64,000 nucleotides of DNA, taken from assembly GCF_000685035.1 (NCBI RefSeq), contig NZ_BAYB01000024.1, forward strand, positions 62,001 to 126,000. The letters are read 5' to 3'. A model generated the notes under the pieces. The model was not told the origin of the DNA. It searched no databases and saw only the letters and a program-made list of their open reading frames with translations. Positions 8,621 to 17,148 of the stretch are shown here, one piece after another. The stretch's first letter is position 1; each line of letters starts with the position of its first letter. This stretch comes from Paraburkholderia ferrariae NBRC 106233. GTDB lineage: Bacteria; Pseudomonadota; Gammaproteobacteria; Burkholderiales; Burkholderiaceae. Both the position numbers and the translations under genes were made by a program.

Positions 8621-10210
8621 ATGCGAAAGAACCTGAAAAACATCGGCCTGATTGCCGCTGGCCTCGCGACCGGCGTATTTGCCACCCTGCAGATGTCCGC
8701 CTCGGCGCAGCAGACCACCACCGAGCCGTTGCCGCTCGACCAGCTGCGGCTCTTCGCCGAAGTGTTCGGTCAGATCAAGCATGATTACGTCGTGCCGGTC
8801 GACGACAAGAAACTGCTCATCTCCGCGATCAAGGGCATGGTGTCGAGCCTCGACCCGCACTCGTCGTATCTCGACAAGACCGACTACGCCGAGCTCCAGG
8901 AGCAGACCAAGGGCCGCTTCGCCGGCCTCGGCATCGAGATTTCGGCGGAAGACGGCCTGATCAAGGTGATTTCCCCGATCGAAGACACGCCCGCGTTCCG
9001 CGCCGGCATCCGCCCGGGCGACCTGATCACGCGCATCAACGACAAGCCCGTGCGCGGCATGACGCTCGACCAGGCCGTCAAGCAGATGCGCGGCGACCCG
9101 GGCACGAAGGTCACGCTCACGATCTTCCGCAAGACCGACGACCGCACCTTCCCGCTCACCATCACGCGCGCCATCATCAAGGTGCAGAGCGTGAAGTCGA
9201 AGATCCTGCAGCCGGGCTACGCGTACATCCGCATCACGAGCTTCCAGGAGCGCACGGTGCCGGACCTCGCGCAGAAGCTCCAGGACATCGCGCGCCAGGA
9301 ACCGAACCTGAAGGGCCTGATTCTCGACCTGCGCAACAACGGCGGCGGTCTGCTGCAAAGCGCGGTCGGCGTAGCGGGCGCGTTCCTGCCGCCGGATTCG
9401 GTGGTCGTTTCGACCAACGGCCAGATTGCGGACTCGAAGCAGGTCTACCGCGACACCTATGAGAACTACCGCCTGCCCTCGTTCGACGGCGACCCGCTGA
9501 AGAACGAAGCCGCCGAGTTCAAGACGGTGCCGATGATCGTGCTGACCAACGCGTACTCGGCGTCGGCCTCGGAAATCGTGGCGGGCGCGCTGCAGGACCA
9601 GAAGCGCGCGCTGATCGTCGGCAAGACGACCTTCGGCAAGGGCTCGGTGCAGACGGTGCGCCCGCTCACGGCCGACACGGCGCTGCGCCTCACGACGGCG
9701 TACTACTACACGCCGTCGGGCCGCTCGATCCAGAACAAGGGCATCCGTCCTGACTACCCGGTCGATCAGTACGCGGACGGCGATCCGGACGACGCACTCG
9801 TGACGCGCGAAGTGGACTACTCGAACCACCTCGCCAACACGCAGGATCCGAACGAGAAGAAGGAGCAGGATCTGCGCGAGCAGGAACGCATGGACATGCT
9901 GCGCCAGCTCGAGGAGCAGAACGACAAGAAGACGCCGGAGCAGCGCGAGAAGGACCGCAACCGCAAGCCCGTGGAATTCGGCTCGCCCGACGACTTCATG
10001 CTCCAGCAGGCCATGAACGAGCTGCAGGGCAAGCCCGTGATCGAGTCGAAGTCGCCGATGGAGCGCCGCCTCGCGCAGGAGAAGCCGGAGCAGTCGGCTT
10101 CCGCGCCGATCGCGGTGAAGCCGGCTGCCTCGGCAGTGCCGGGCGCCTCGGCACCCGCTGCAACGCCGGCCCCCGCATCGGCCCCGACTCCGGCCTCGCA
10201 GGCGAAGTAA
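8621..10210 (+). CDS. ctpA: S41 family C-terminal processing protease
   Basis: Periplasmic protease of 529 residues. An N-terminal signal sequence (about 1-29, ending A-S-A-Q) is followed by a PDZ domain (about 95-165, G-L-G-I-E-I-S and R-P-G-D-L-I) and the tail-specific protease domain. The Ser/Lys dyad is Ser315 in S-A-S-A-S-E and Lys340 in T-T-F-G-K-G. The C-terminal 130 residues are charged (Glu/Lys/Arg) and then Ala/Pro-rich, probably disordered. In related bacteria such proteases trim envelope proteins and regulate murein hydrolases; the substrate here is unknown. Confidence 0.93.
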   Translation: MRKNLKNIGLIAAGLATGVFATLQMSASAQQTTTEPLPLDQLRLFAEVFGQIKHDYVVPVDDKKLLISAIKGMVSSLDPHSSYLDKTDYAELQEQTKGRFAGLGIEISAEDGLIKVISPIEDTPAFRAGIRPGDLITRINDKPVRGMTLDQAVKQMRGDPGTKVTLTIFRKTDDRTFPLTITRAIIKVQSVKSKILQPGYAYIRITSFQERTVPDLAQKLQDIARQEPNLKGLILDLRNNGGGLLQSAVGVAGAFLPPDSVVVSTNGQIADSKQVYRDTYENYRLPSFDGDPLKNEAAEFKTVPMIVLTNAYSASASEIVAGALQDQKRALIVGKTTFGKGSVQTVRPLTADTALRLTTAYYYTPSGRSIQNKGIRPDYPVDQYADGDPDDALVTREVDYSNHLANTQDPNEKKEQDLREQERMDMLRQLEEQNDKKTPEQREKDRNRKPVEFGSPDDFMLQQAMNELQGKPVIESKSPMERRLAQEKPEQSASAPIAVKPAASAVPGASAPAATPAPASAPTPASQAK

Positions 10211-10230
10211 CGTCTTGAGCTGCACCCGCC

Positions 10231-10257
10231 CCGGGGCCCGCACAATGCGGGCCCCGG
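10231..10257 (+). terminator. Stable hairpin after the S41 protease gene
   Basis: A perfect 12-bp stem (10231-10242 with 10246-10257) around a 3-base loop lies 21 bases after the stop. There is no U-run, so it is either a non-canonical terminator or an RNA-stabilising structure. Confidence 0.4.
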
Positions 10258-10278
10258 CGGCAAAACCCTTCGCGCGAC

Positions 10279-10284
10279 TACAAT
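10279..10284 (+). promoter_or_regulatory. Candidate -10 element for moeB
   Basis: TACAAT in the context GACTACAATAAC, 83 bases upstream of the moeB ATG. The same CTACAAT form recurs before several genes in this window. No clear -35. Confidence 0.35.
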
Positions 10285-10366
10285 AACGATTCCGCATTCA
10301 CAGCGCGCGCTCCCCCGGTTCCGGTTTGTCGCCGCGCCCTACTCTGCGCTTCCCCCGCGCTTCGCG

Positions 10367-11128
10367 ATGAACGACGATCAACTCCTCCGCTATTCCCGCC
10401 ACATCCTCGTCGACGAAATCGGCATCGAGGCGCAGCAGCGCTTTCTCGACGCCCATGCGATCGTGGTGGGCGCCGGCGGCCTGGGCTCCCCGGCGGCGAT
10501 GTATCTGGCGGCCGCGGGCGTGGGCACGCTCACGCTCGTCGATAACGACACGGTCGACCTCACCAACCTGCAGCGGCAGATCATGCACGAGACGGCTTCG
10601 GTGGGCCGCGCAAAGGTGGAGTCGGGCCGCGAGGCGATTGCCCGCCTGAACCCCGAGGTAAAGGTGAACGCGGTGGAGGCCCGCATCGACGACGCGTGGC
10701 TCGATGCGCACGTGCCGGGCGCCGGCGTCGTGCTCGACTGCACCGACAACTTCGCGACCCGCCACGCCATCAACCGCGCCTGCGTGCGGCACGGCGTGCC
10801 GCTCGTCTCCGGCGCGGCGCTGCGCTTCGACGGCCAGATCAGCACCTTCGACCTGCGCGATCCCGCCTCGCCCTGTTACGCGTGCGTGTTCCCCGAAGAC
10901 CAGCCGTTCGAGGAAGTGGCGTGCTCGACGATGGGCGTGTTCGCGCCCACGGTGGGCATCATCGGCGCGATGCAGGCGGCCGAGGCGCTGCGCGTGATCG
11001 GCGGCATCGGCGAGACGCTCGTGGGCCGGCTCATGATGCTCGACTCGCTGCGCATGGAATGGAACACCATGCGCATCGCACGGCAGCCGGATTGTCCGGT
11101 GTGCGGCGAGCGCCACCCGCGACCCTGA
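10367..11128 (+). CDS. moeB: ThiF/MoeB family adenylyltransferase
   Basis: E1-like enzyme of 253 residues that adenylates the C terminus of a ubiquitin-like sulfur carrier, MoaD (molybdopterin) or ThiS (thiamine). The nucleotide-binding motif V-V-G-A-G-G-L-G-S-P is near residue 32, the D-N-D-T-V-D-L-T-N-L-Q-R-Q motif near residue 60, and zinc ligands are in C-Y-A-C (near 172) and C-P-V-C (near 244). No rhodanese domain is fused. No moa or thi gene is adjacent, so the partner cannot be decided from context. Confidence 0.9.
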   Translation: MNDDQLLRYSRHILVDEIGIEAQQRFLDAHAIVVGAGGLGSPAAMYLAAAGVGTLTLVDNDTVDLTNLQRQIMHETASVGRAKVESGREAIARLNPEVKVNAVEARIDDAWLDAHVPGAGVVLDCTDNFATRHAINRACVRHGVPLVSGAALRFDGQISTFDLRDPASPCYACVFPEDQPFEEVACSTMGVFAPTVGIIGAMQAAEALRVIGGIGETLVGRLMMLDSLRMEWNTMRIARQPDCPVCGERHPRP

Positions 11129-11134
11129 CGGCAA

Positions 11135-11158
11135 CGCCCCGGCATGCCGGGGCGTTTT
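11135..11158 (+). terminator. Intrinsic terminator of moeB
   Basis: A perfect 20-base palindrome (11135-11154) forms a GC-rich stem and is followed by TTTT. It is seven bases after the moeB stop, between the convergent moeB and ptsI. Confidence 0.85.
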
Positions 11159-11185
11159 GCTTGATGAGCCGCGAAACGCGAAACC

Positions 11186-12925
11186 TCAGGCGTCGCTCAC
11201 GCGCCTGAGCGCCGCCTGCAGTTCCTCGGGCTCGTAGGCGGCCAGCACGTCGGCCACCGGCTTCTCCAGCGTCTTCAGTTGCGAGCGCAGGATCTCCTGC
11301 TTCACCACCAGCAACTGGCTCGGGTGCATGGAGAATTCGGTGAGCCCCATGCCCAGCAAGAGCCGCGTGAGCGCCGGGTCGCCCGCCATCTCGCCGCAGA
11401 CCGAAACCGGCACGCCCGCGCGCTTCGCCTCGCGCAGCGTGTGCGAGATCAGTTGCAGCACGGCCGGATGCAGCGGGTCGTAGAGATCGGCCACGGCGTT
11501 GTCCGCGCGGTCGATCGCGAGCGTGTACTGGATCAGGTCGTTCGTGCCGATGGAGAGGAAGTCGAGACGCCGCAGGAACATCGGCAGCGAAAGCGCCGCC
11601 GCGGGAATCTCGATCATCGCGCCCACCTGCACGTTCGGATCGTAGGCGAGGCCTGCGTCGTCGAGCTGGCGCTTCGCTTCGCGGATCAAGTCGAGCGTCT
11701 GGTCGATCTGCTGCGCATGCGCGAGCATCGGAATCAGGATCTTCACCGTGCCGAACGCCGAAGCGCGCAGGATCGCACGCAACTGCGTGAGGAACATCTG
11801 CGGCTCGGACAGGCTCCAGCGGATCGCGCGCAGGCCGAGCGCCGGGTTCGCCGCCGTCTCGTAGCCATCCGCCGCGGTCATTGCGTCGAGCGGCTTGTCC
11901 GCGCCCACGTCGATCGTGCGGATCGTCACCGGCAGCCCGTTCATCAGCTCGGCCGCGCGGCGGTAGGCGAAGAACTGCTCTTCCTCCTCCGGCAACTGGT
12001 CCTTGTGATTCATGAACAGGAACTCGGTGCGAAAGAGCCCCACGCCGGTCGCGCCCGCGTCGAGCGCGGCCTGGGCGTCCTCGGGCAGCTCGATGTTCGC
12101 GTAGAGCTGGATCTTCGCGCCGCACAGCGTTTGCGTGGGCGAGAACTTCAGGCGCTGGAGCTTGCGCCGCTCGAGCGCCATCTCGCTCTGCCGATACGTG
12201 TACTCCTCCAGCACGATCGGCGCGGGATCGACGATCACGACGCCATGATCGCCATCGACGATGATGAGGTCGTCCTGACGGATCAGCGCGCTCGCCTGCT
12301 GCACGCCCACCGCCGCCGGAATGCCGAGGCTGCGCGCGACGATGGCCGTGTGCGAGGTACGTCCGCCCAGATCGGTGACGAAACCCTGGAAGGTCTGGGT
12401 CTTGAACTGCAGCATGTCGGCGGGCGCAATGTCGTGCGCCACCACGATCATCTCGTCGCAGCCGCCGTGCAGCGCCGCGGGCGACGCGCCCGCCAGCGCC
12501 TTGAGCACGCGCTCCACCACCTGCTCGATGTCGGCCTTGCGCTCGCGCAGGTATTCGTCCTCGACATCGTCGAAGTGGCGCGTGAGGCGTTCGAGCTGCT
12601 CGGTGAGCGCCCATTCCACGTTGAAGCGCCGGGTGCGGATGAGGTCGATGGTCTCCTGGACGAGCATCACGTCCTTGAGGATCATCAGGTGCACGCCGAT
12701 GAAAGCGCCCATCTCGGTGGGCGCATCGGCGGCGAGGTCGGCGCGCAGCGTATCGAGCTCCTGTTCGACCGCGACGAGGCCCGCGCGAAAGCGCTCGATC
12801 TCGGCTTCGATCTTGTCGGGCTCGATCAGGTAGTGGTCGACGTCGAGTGCGGCCGGGGCGATCAGATAGGCCCGCCCGATGGCAATACCGCGTGACACGG
12901 GAATTCCATGCAGCGTGAACGGCAC
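11186..12925 (-). CDS. ptsI: PTS enzyme I (phosphoenolpyruvate-protein phosphotransferase)
   Basis: Cytoplasmic enzyme of 579 residues that autophosphorylates from PEP and passes phosphate to HPr. The phosphohistidine motif G-G-R-T-S-H-T-A-I is near residue 190, the PEP-binding barrel follows with G-L-F-R-T-E-F-L-F and G-T-N-D-L-I-Q-Y-T, and the conserved cysteine is in V-S-V-C-G-E-M-A-G near residue 500. Start choice: a GTG at 12931 overlaps the AGGAGG itself and cannot be used with it, whereas the GTG at 12925 is five bases after it. It lies downstream of ptsH, separated by an intrinsic terminator. Confidence 0.96.
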   Translation of the reverse strand: MPFTLHGIPVSRGIAIGRAYLIAPAALDVDHYLIEPDKIEAEIERFRAGLVAVEQELDTLRADLAADAPTEMGAFIGVHLMILKDVMLVQETIDLIRTRRFNVEWALTEQLERLTRHFDDVEDEYLRERKADIEQVVERVLKALAGASPAALHGGCDEMIVVAHDIAPADMLQFKTQTFQGFVTDLGGRTSHTAIVARSLGIPAAVGVQQASALIRQDDLIIVDGDHGVVIVDPAPIVLEEYTYRQSEMALERRKLQRLKFSPTQTLCGAKIQLYANIELPEDAQAALDAGATGVGLFRTEFLFMNHKDQLPEEEEQFFAYRRAAELMNGLPVTIRTIDVGADKPLDAMTAADGYETAANPALGLRAIRWSLSEPQMFLTQLRAILRASAFGTVKILIPMLAHAQQIDQTLDLIREAKRQLDDAGLAYDPNVQVGAMIEIPAAALSLPMFLRRLDFLSIGTNDLIQYTLAIDRADNAVADLYDPLHPAVLQLISHTLREAKRAGVPVSVCGEMAGDPALTRLLLGMGLTEFSMHPSQLLVVKQEILRSQLKTLEKPVADVLAAYEPEELQAALRRVSDA

Positions 12926-13103
12926 GCGCACCTCCTCTGGTTATGTAATGCCGCGGCAAACCGCTGCAATGCGCTCTCTCAGACCCCGACGGCGATTATA
13001 AATTCCGTGCGCGCCTCGTGCTTCATTCCGGACCCGTGTTAAGCCCTTTTAATGCGAGGGAAATATCGGCGGCAAGCCACGGCGGAACTCTTATGCACGC
13101 GCT

Positions 13104-13131
13104 AAAAAAAAAGCCGCGGGCGGGCCGCGGC
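13104..13131 (-). terminator. Intrinsic terminator between ptsH and ptsI
   Basis: On the minus strand a 7-bp GC stem (13125-13131 with 13113-13119) with a 5-base loop is followed by nine U residues. It sits about 40 bases after the ptsH stop and about 180 bases before ptsI, so it would end most ptsH transcripts and set an excess of HPr over enzyme I. Confidence 0.88.
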
Positions 13132-13170
13132 GTTCTTGCGTCGGATGACGACGGCAACGATGCGCGCCGG

Positions 13171-13440
13171 TCACTGGCCTTCGCCGAACTTGTCGGCGAT
13201 GAGCTTCAGGAGCGCGCTCATGGCATCGGCCTCGTCCGGGCCTTCCGTCTCGATCACCACCGTACTGCCTATGCCCGCGGCCAGCATCATCACGCCCATG
13301 ATGCTCTTCGCGTTGATCCGGCGGCCGTTGCGGCTCATCCAGATTTCAGACTGATAGTTGCCGGCCAGCTGGGTCAGTTTCGCCGACGCCCGCGCGTGCA
13401 GGCCGAGTTTGTTCACGATGGTCGTTTCTTGTTGCAGCAT
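13171..13440 (-). CDS. ptsH: PTS phosphocarrier protein HPr
   Basis: Small carrier of 89 residues that receives phosphate from enzyme I at His15 (N-K-L-G-L-H-A-R-A-S-A-K) and passes it to IIA proteins. The regulatory Ser46 region reads A-K-S-I-M-G-V-M-M-L, similar to HPr of other betaproteobacteria, where HPr kinase can act. It lies 90 bases downstream of the IIA gene and upstream of ptsI. Confidence 0.97.
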   Translation of the reverse strand: MLQQETTIVNKLGLHARASAKLTQLAGNYQSEIWMSRNGRRINAKSIMGVMMLAAGIGSTVVIETEGPDEADAMSALLKLIADKFGEGQ

Positions 13441-13530
13441 AGGTTCGATCCGGGCGCTATCTATGTGTTGGAGTGAAACATGGACGGTTGGCGGGTTCGG
13501 GCGTCGGGCCTTTCGCAGTGACCGGAACGC

Positions 13531-14016
13531 TTAGACTCCTGCCGGTTTGAGCTTGCCTGCCGCGAGGTCCGAGGCGGCTTCGGCGCACGGCGTGGGCGCA
13601 CAGGCGCACTCGGTCGACGGGGGCGGCGCGGCCGGGCCGATCGCCTGGATGCCCTTGCTCGCGCCCGCCAGCGCTTTCTCGACCAGCGTGTCGAGCGGCG
13701 TCGTGCGGTAGCAGACGGCGCGCACCAGCATCGGCAGATTCACGCCCGCCAGTACCCGCACCTGGGGCTGCGTGGCGAGGCGCGACGCGATGTTCGAGGG
13801 CGTCGCGCCGAACATGTCGGTGAGCACCAGCGCGCCGTTTTCCTCGCGCAGCCGCTCGATTTCCGCGTTGGCCTGCCGGACGACCTCGGTGGGATCGCTG
13901 TCGGGAAGGACGTCGAGCGCGCCGACACGCGCCGGACAACCGCCATAGATGTGCGCAATGCAGTCGCGTAGCGCGGTGGCGAGCGGTGCGTGCGCGATGA
14001 TCAGAATGCCAGCCAT
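13531..14016 (-). CDS. PTS IIA component, mannose/ManX family
   Basis: IIA-Man-type protein of 161 residues. The presumed phosphorylated His9 is in I-I-A-H-A-P-L-A, and the ManX-type core L-V-L-T-D-M-F-G-A-T-P-S-N is near residue 65. No IIB, IIC or IID permease gene is adjacent, so with ptsH and ptsI it resembles the regulatory (non-transport) PTS found in many betaproteobacteria. The last 35 residues are Ala/Cys/Pro-rich and look like a poorly conserved tail. The target of this IIA is unknown. Confidence 0.9.
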   Translation of the reverse strand: MAGILIIAHAPLATALRDCIAHIYGGCPARVGALDVLPDSDPTEVVRQANAEIERLREENGALVLTDMFGATPSNIASRLATQPQVRVLAGVNLPMLVRAVCYRTTPLDTLVEKALAGASKGIQAIGPAAPPPSTECACAPTPCAEAASDLAAGKLKPAGV

Positions 14017-14392
14017 ATCAGTACTCGCCAGGCCGCCCTAAAACGACTGACGTCCCCGCGGGGGGCAGCGGGCGCAGGGAACCAGGGGATCGTTTCATTT
14101 CAGCTTGACTGCCAAAAAACGGCTCGGGTTAGATGCCCGGGCCGATCCCGTCGATCGCGTCCGGCAGGGCCGATCCCGAGGCCAGCCGCGAGCCTTCAGG
14201 GTCGGAACACACGCCGCGCAGCCATCGTGCGGGCGCCGTGTCGAGCGCCCGCCGGCCTGCCCGGAACGCGGGCTCGCGGCATTGTAGCAGGGTCATTTTC
14301 GCGCGGGCGAGGAGCTTTTGCTCGCGCCGCGACCGCACTGTCTCGCCCTGCTACGTCTTTCAATTCCCTACATGCAGACGCAGCGCGCCGAT

Positions 14393-15349
14393 TCAAGCCG
14401 CCGCCGCGCGCTCCAGCGCATCGACGAACATCGCCGCCACGTCGAAGCCCGTCTGCTCCATGATCTCGCGAAAGCACGTCGGGCTGGTGACGTTCACCTC
14501 GGTGAGCCAGTCGCCGATCGCGTCGAGCCCCACCAGCAGCAGGCCGCGCGCCGCGAGCACCGGCCCGAGCGCCCGCGCGATCTCGAGGTCGCGCGCGGTG
14601 AGCGGCTGGGCGCGGCCAAGGCCGCCGGCGGCCAGGTTGCCGCGCACCTCGTTGCCCTGCGGAATGCGCGCGAGCGAAAACGGCACCGGCTCGCCGCCGA
14701 TCAGCAGAATGCGCTTGTCGCCGTCCTTGATCTCGGGGATGAACTTCTGCGCCATCACGCTGCGCGCGCCGTCGTGGCTCAGCATCTCGATGATCGAGCC
14801 GAGGTTCATGCCGTCCGCCTTCACGCGGAACACGCCCATGCCGCCCATGCCGTCGAGCGGCTTGAGGATCACGTCCCGGTGCTCTTCGTGGAACGCGCGC
14901 AGGCGCGCCGCGCTGCGCGTGACGAGCGTGGGCGCCACGAACTGCGGGAATTCGCCGATCGCGAGCTTCTCCGAATGATCGCGGATCGACTGCGGGCGGT
15001 TGAAGATCTTCGCGCCCGCGCGCTCGGCAATCTCGAGCAGCCAGGTCGAGGTCACGTACTCCATGTCGAAGGGCGGGTCCTTGCGCATCACGACCGCATC
15101 GAAGCCCGTGAGCTCGCGCGCAGCGTTCTGCGCGACGAACCACGTTTCGCGGTGCAGGTCCGCCAGATCGCCGACGATCTCGAAGCGCCGCACGTCCGCC
15201 TCCACCCGGCCGTTCACCCAGGCGAGATGCTGCGGCTCGCACGCGTAGAGCGTGTGGCCGCGGCGCGCGGCCTCGGCCATCATCGCGTAGGTCGAGTCCT
15301 TGTAGATCTTGAACCGCTCGAGCGGATCGGCGATGAAAAGAATGTCCAT
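14393..15349 (-). CDS. gshB: Glutathione synthetase
   Basis: ATP-grasp enzyme of 318 residues joining gamma-glutamylcysteine and glycine. It begins D-I-L-F-I-A-D-P-L, with the ATP-grasp loop K-P-L-D-G-M-G-G-M-G-V-F near residue 155 and the C-terminal metal site L-T-E-V-N-V-T-S-P-T near residue 282, all characteristic of GshB. The start at 15349 matches the family N terminus; open frame upstream is not conserved in character. gshA lies upstream on the same strand with a terminator and a hairpin between them. Confidence 0.97.
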   Translation of the reverse strand: MDILFIADPLERFKIYKDSTYAMMAEAARRGHTLYACEPQHLAWVNGRVEADVRRFEIVGDLADLHRETWFVAQNAARELTGFDAVVMRKDPPFDMEYVTSTWLLEIAERAGAKIFNRPQSIRDHSEKLAIGEFPQFVAPTLVTRSAARLRAFHEEHRDVILKPLDGMGGMGVFRVKADGMNLGSIIEMLSHDGARSVMAQKFIPEIKDGDKRILLIGGEPVPFSLARIPQGNEVRGNLAAGGLGRAQPLTARDLEIARALGPVLAARGLLLVGLDAIGDWLTEVNVTSPTCFREIMEQTGFDVAAMFVDALERAAAA

Positions 15350-15361
15350 GTCGTCCCTGCG

Positions 15362-15380
15362 GCGCCCGCTTCGCGGGCGC
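15362..15380 (-). other. GC-rich hairpin just before gshB
   Basis: A 7-bp inverted repeat (15362-15368 with 15374-15380) around a 5-base loop ends 13 bases upstream of the gshB ATG, close to where a ribosome would bind. It could dampen translation or be incidental in such GC-rich DNA. Confidence 0.4.
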
Positions 15381-15408
15381 GGGTTATCCGTTATCTGAAG
15401 ACTGCGTG

Positions 15409-15441
15409 AAAAAGGCAGGCGCAATGCCCACCCCGCCTGCC
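15409..15441 (-). terminator. Intrinsic terminator between gshA and gshB
   Basis: On the minus strand an 8-bp stem (15434-15441 with 15414-15421) with a 12-base loop is followed by five U residues, starting 21 bases after the gshA stop. Confidence 0.75.
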
Positions 15442-15461
15442 TGTTCTATCCGGTCGGCCCA

Positions 15462-16751
15462 TTACACCTGGATCGCCTCGGGGTCGGTCTTTTCCAGCTC
15501 GACCGACGCCGCCAGCAACCCGAGCCGCGCCACCACGCCGTACATGTAGAAGCGGTTGGGCGGCGCCGCGCCCGGCTTCGCGCGCGTGTCGGGCAGCGCG
15601 GTGTGTTCGAAGCCGAGCGGCACGAAGTGCATGCCCGGCGCGCTCAGGTTCTGGTCTCGCTCGCGGCTGCCGTGCGCGCGGTAGAAGCCGCCCACCACGT
15701 AGCGGTCGATCATGTACACCACAGGCTCGGCCACTTCTTCGCCGATGCGCTCGAACGTATACACGCCTTCCTGCACGATCACGTCGCGCACTTCGAGGCC
15801 GTCCTTCGTCGCCGACATCTTCGCACGTTCGCGCCGCGTGAGTGCGGCGACCTCGGAAGCGTCGTGCACCATCATCACGCCGCGCCCGTCGGTGCCCGCG
15901 TCGGACTTGATGACGACGTAGGGCTTTTCGGTGATGCCGTACTCGCGGTACTTCTTCGCAATCTTCTTGAGCACGGCGTCGATGGCCGCGGCAAGCGCTT
16001 CCTCGCCCGTGCGCGCCTCGAAGTCCACGCCTTCCACGTGCGCGAAGTATGGGTTGATCATCCACGGGTCCACGCCCACCATCTTCGCGAACTTCTTCGC
16101 CACGTCGTCATAACAGGCGAAATGCGTGGACTTGCGGCGCACCGCCCAGCCCGCGTGCAGCGGCGGCAGCACGTACTGCTCGTGCAGGTTCTCGAGCACG
16201 GGCGGAATGCCGCCCGACAGATCGTTGTTCAGAAGAATCGAGCACGGGTCGAAGTTCTTCAGGCCCACGCGGCGCGCCGTGCGCTCGAGCGGCTCCAGCA
16301 CGATCTTCTGGCCGTCGGCGAGCGGGATCGTGACCGGTCCGGCGATGTTCTCGTCGAGCGTGCCGAAGCGCACGTTCAGGCCCGCCTGGCGCATGATCGT
16401 CGCGAGCCGCGCGACATTTTCGAGATAGAACGCGTTGCGCGTGTGCTGCTCGGGAATCACGAGCAGGTTCTTGGCGTCGGGGCAGATCTTCTCGATGGCG
16501 GCCATGGCGGCCTGCACGGCGAGCGGCAGCACTTCCTGCGGCAGGCAGTTGAATGCGCCGGGAAAGAGATTGGTGTCCACCGGCGCGAGCTTGAAACCGG
16601 CATTGCGCAGGTCCACCGAACAGTAGAACGGCGGCGTGTGCTCCTGCCATTCCAGGCGGAACCAGCGTTCGATGGCCGGCGTCGCGTCGAGGATGCGCTG
16701 CTCCAGTTCGAGGAGCGGCCCGTTCAACGCCGTAACCAGATGCGGGACCAT
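15462..16751 (-). CDS. gshA: Glutamate-cysteine ligase, proteobacterial type
   Basis: First enzyme of glutathione synthesis, 429 residues, of the class distinct from E. coli GshA and found in beta- and some other proteobacteria. Visible landmarks are F-Y-C-S-V-D-L-R-N-A-G-F-K near residue 43, N-L-F-P-G-G-like N-L-F-P-G-A-F-N near 60, and an ATP-grasp-like V-V-I-K-S-D-A-G-T-D-G-R-G-V near residue 285. The family assignment rests on recognised whole-sequence character. The downstream partner is gshB. Confidence 0.94.
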   Translation of the reverse strand: MVPHLVTALNGPLLELEQRILDATPAIERWFRLEWQEHTPPFYCSVDLRNAGFKLAPVDTNLFPGAFNCLPQEVLPLAVQAAMAAIEKICPDAKNLLVIPEQHTRNAFYLENVARLATIMRQAGLNVRFGTLDENIAGPVTIPLADGQKIVLEPLERTARRVGLKNFDPCSILLNNDLSGGIPPVLENLHEQYVLPPLHAGWAVRRKSTHFACYDDVAKKFAKMVGVDPWMINPYFAHVEGVDFEARTGEEALAAAIDAVLKKIAKKYREYGITEKPYVVIKSDAGTDGRGVMMVHDASEVAALTRRERAKMSATKDGLEVRDVIVQEGVYTFERIGEEVAEPVVYMIDRYVVGGFYRAHGSRERDQNLSAPGMHFVPLGFEHTALPDTRAKPGAAPPNRFYMYGVVARLGLLAASVELEKTDPEAIQV

Positions 16752-16779
16752 AAAGTCGTACTCGCGGACTAAAGCAACG

Positions 16780-16785
16780 ATTGTA
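16780..16785 (-). promoter_or_regulatory. Candidate -10 element for gshA
   Basis: TACAAT on the minus strand (context CCCTACAATCG), giving a predicted leader of about 20 bases. No good -35. Confidence 0.4.
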
Positions 16786-17039
16786 GGGAAAGCGGGAGTC
16801 TATCTGGGGACGATTCCGCGCGGTACAAGATGCTTTTTCCCTTACGCTGCGCAGGGTCAATCGAGGTGCCCCCACCCCGCTCGCCGTCTGCGTGCGCCTC
16901 GTCTCATTCTGGACCGCGCGAGCCCGCATGCGCAATGGGTGCGCCCGAAGTGCGCCCCGGGGTGCGCCCGGGGTGCGCCGCCAGACTCGCCGCCCGAAGG
17001 CCACTGGCCGCACTCGCTCCGGCATCCGGCGCCCCGAAG

Positions 17040-17067
17040 AAAAAGGGCCCGCCATGAAGGCGGGCCC
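17040..17067 (-). terminator. Intrinsic terminator of glnK-amtB
   Basis: On the minus strand a 9-bp GC stem (17059-17067 with 17045-17053) with a 5-base loop is followed by a U-run. It lies about 80 bases after the amtB stop. Confidence 0.85.
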
Positions 17068-17148
17068 AACTCGCTGCGCTGCTGTAAAACGGCTTACCCC
17101 GTAGGAGACGCTCCCGGTCCCGGCCGGAAGCGTCCAGAGTCTTACTGG

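Larger units (their letters stand above)
16752..17148. other. Gap upstream of gshA and downstream of amtB
   Basis: No gene. It holds a TACAAT upstream of gshA and the terminator after amtB. The central part (16850-17035) is GC-rich with no feature I can name. Confidence 0.6.
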
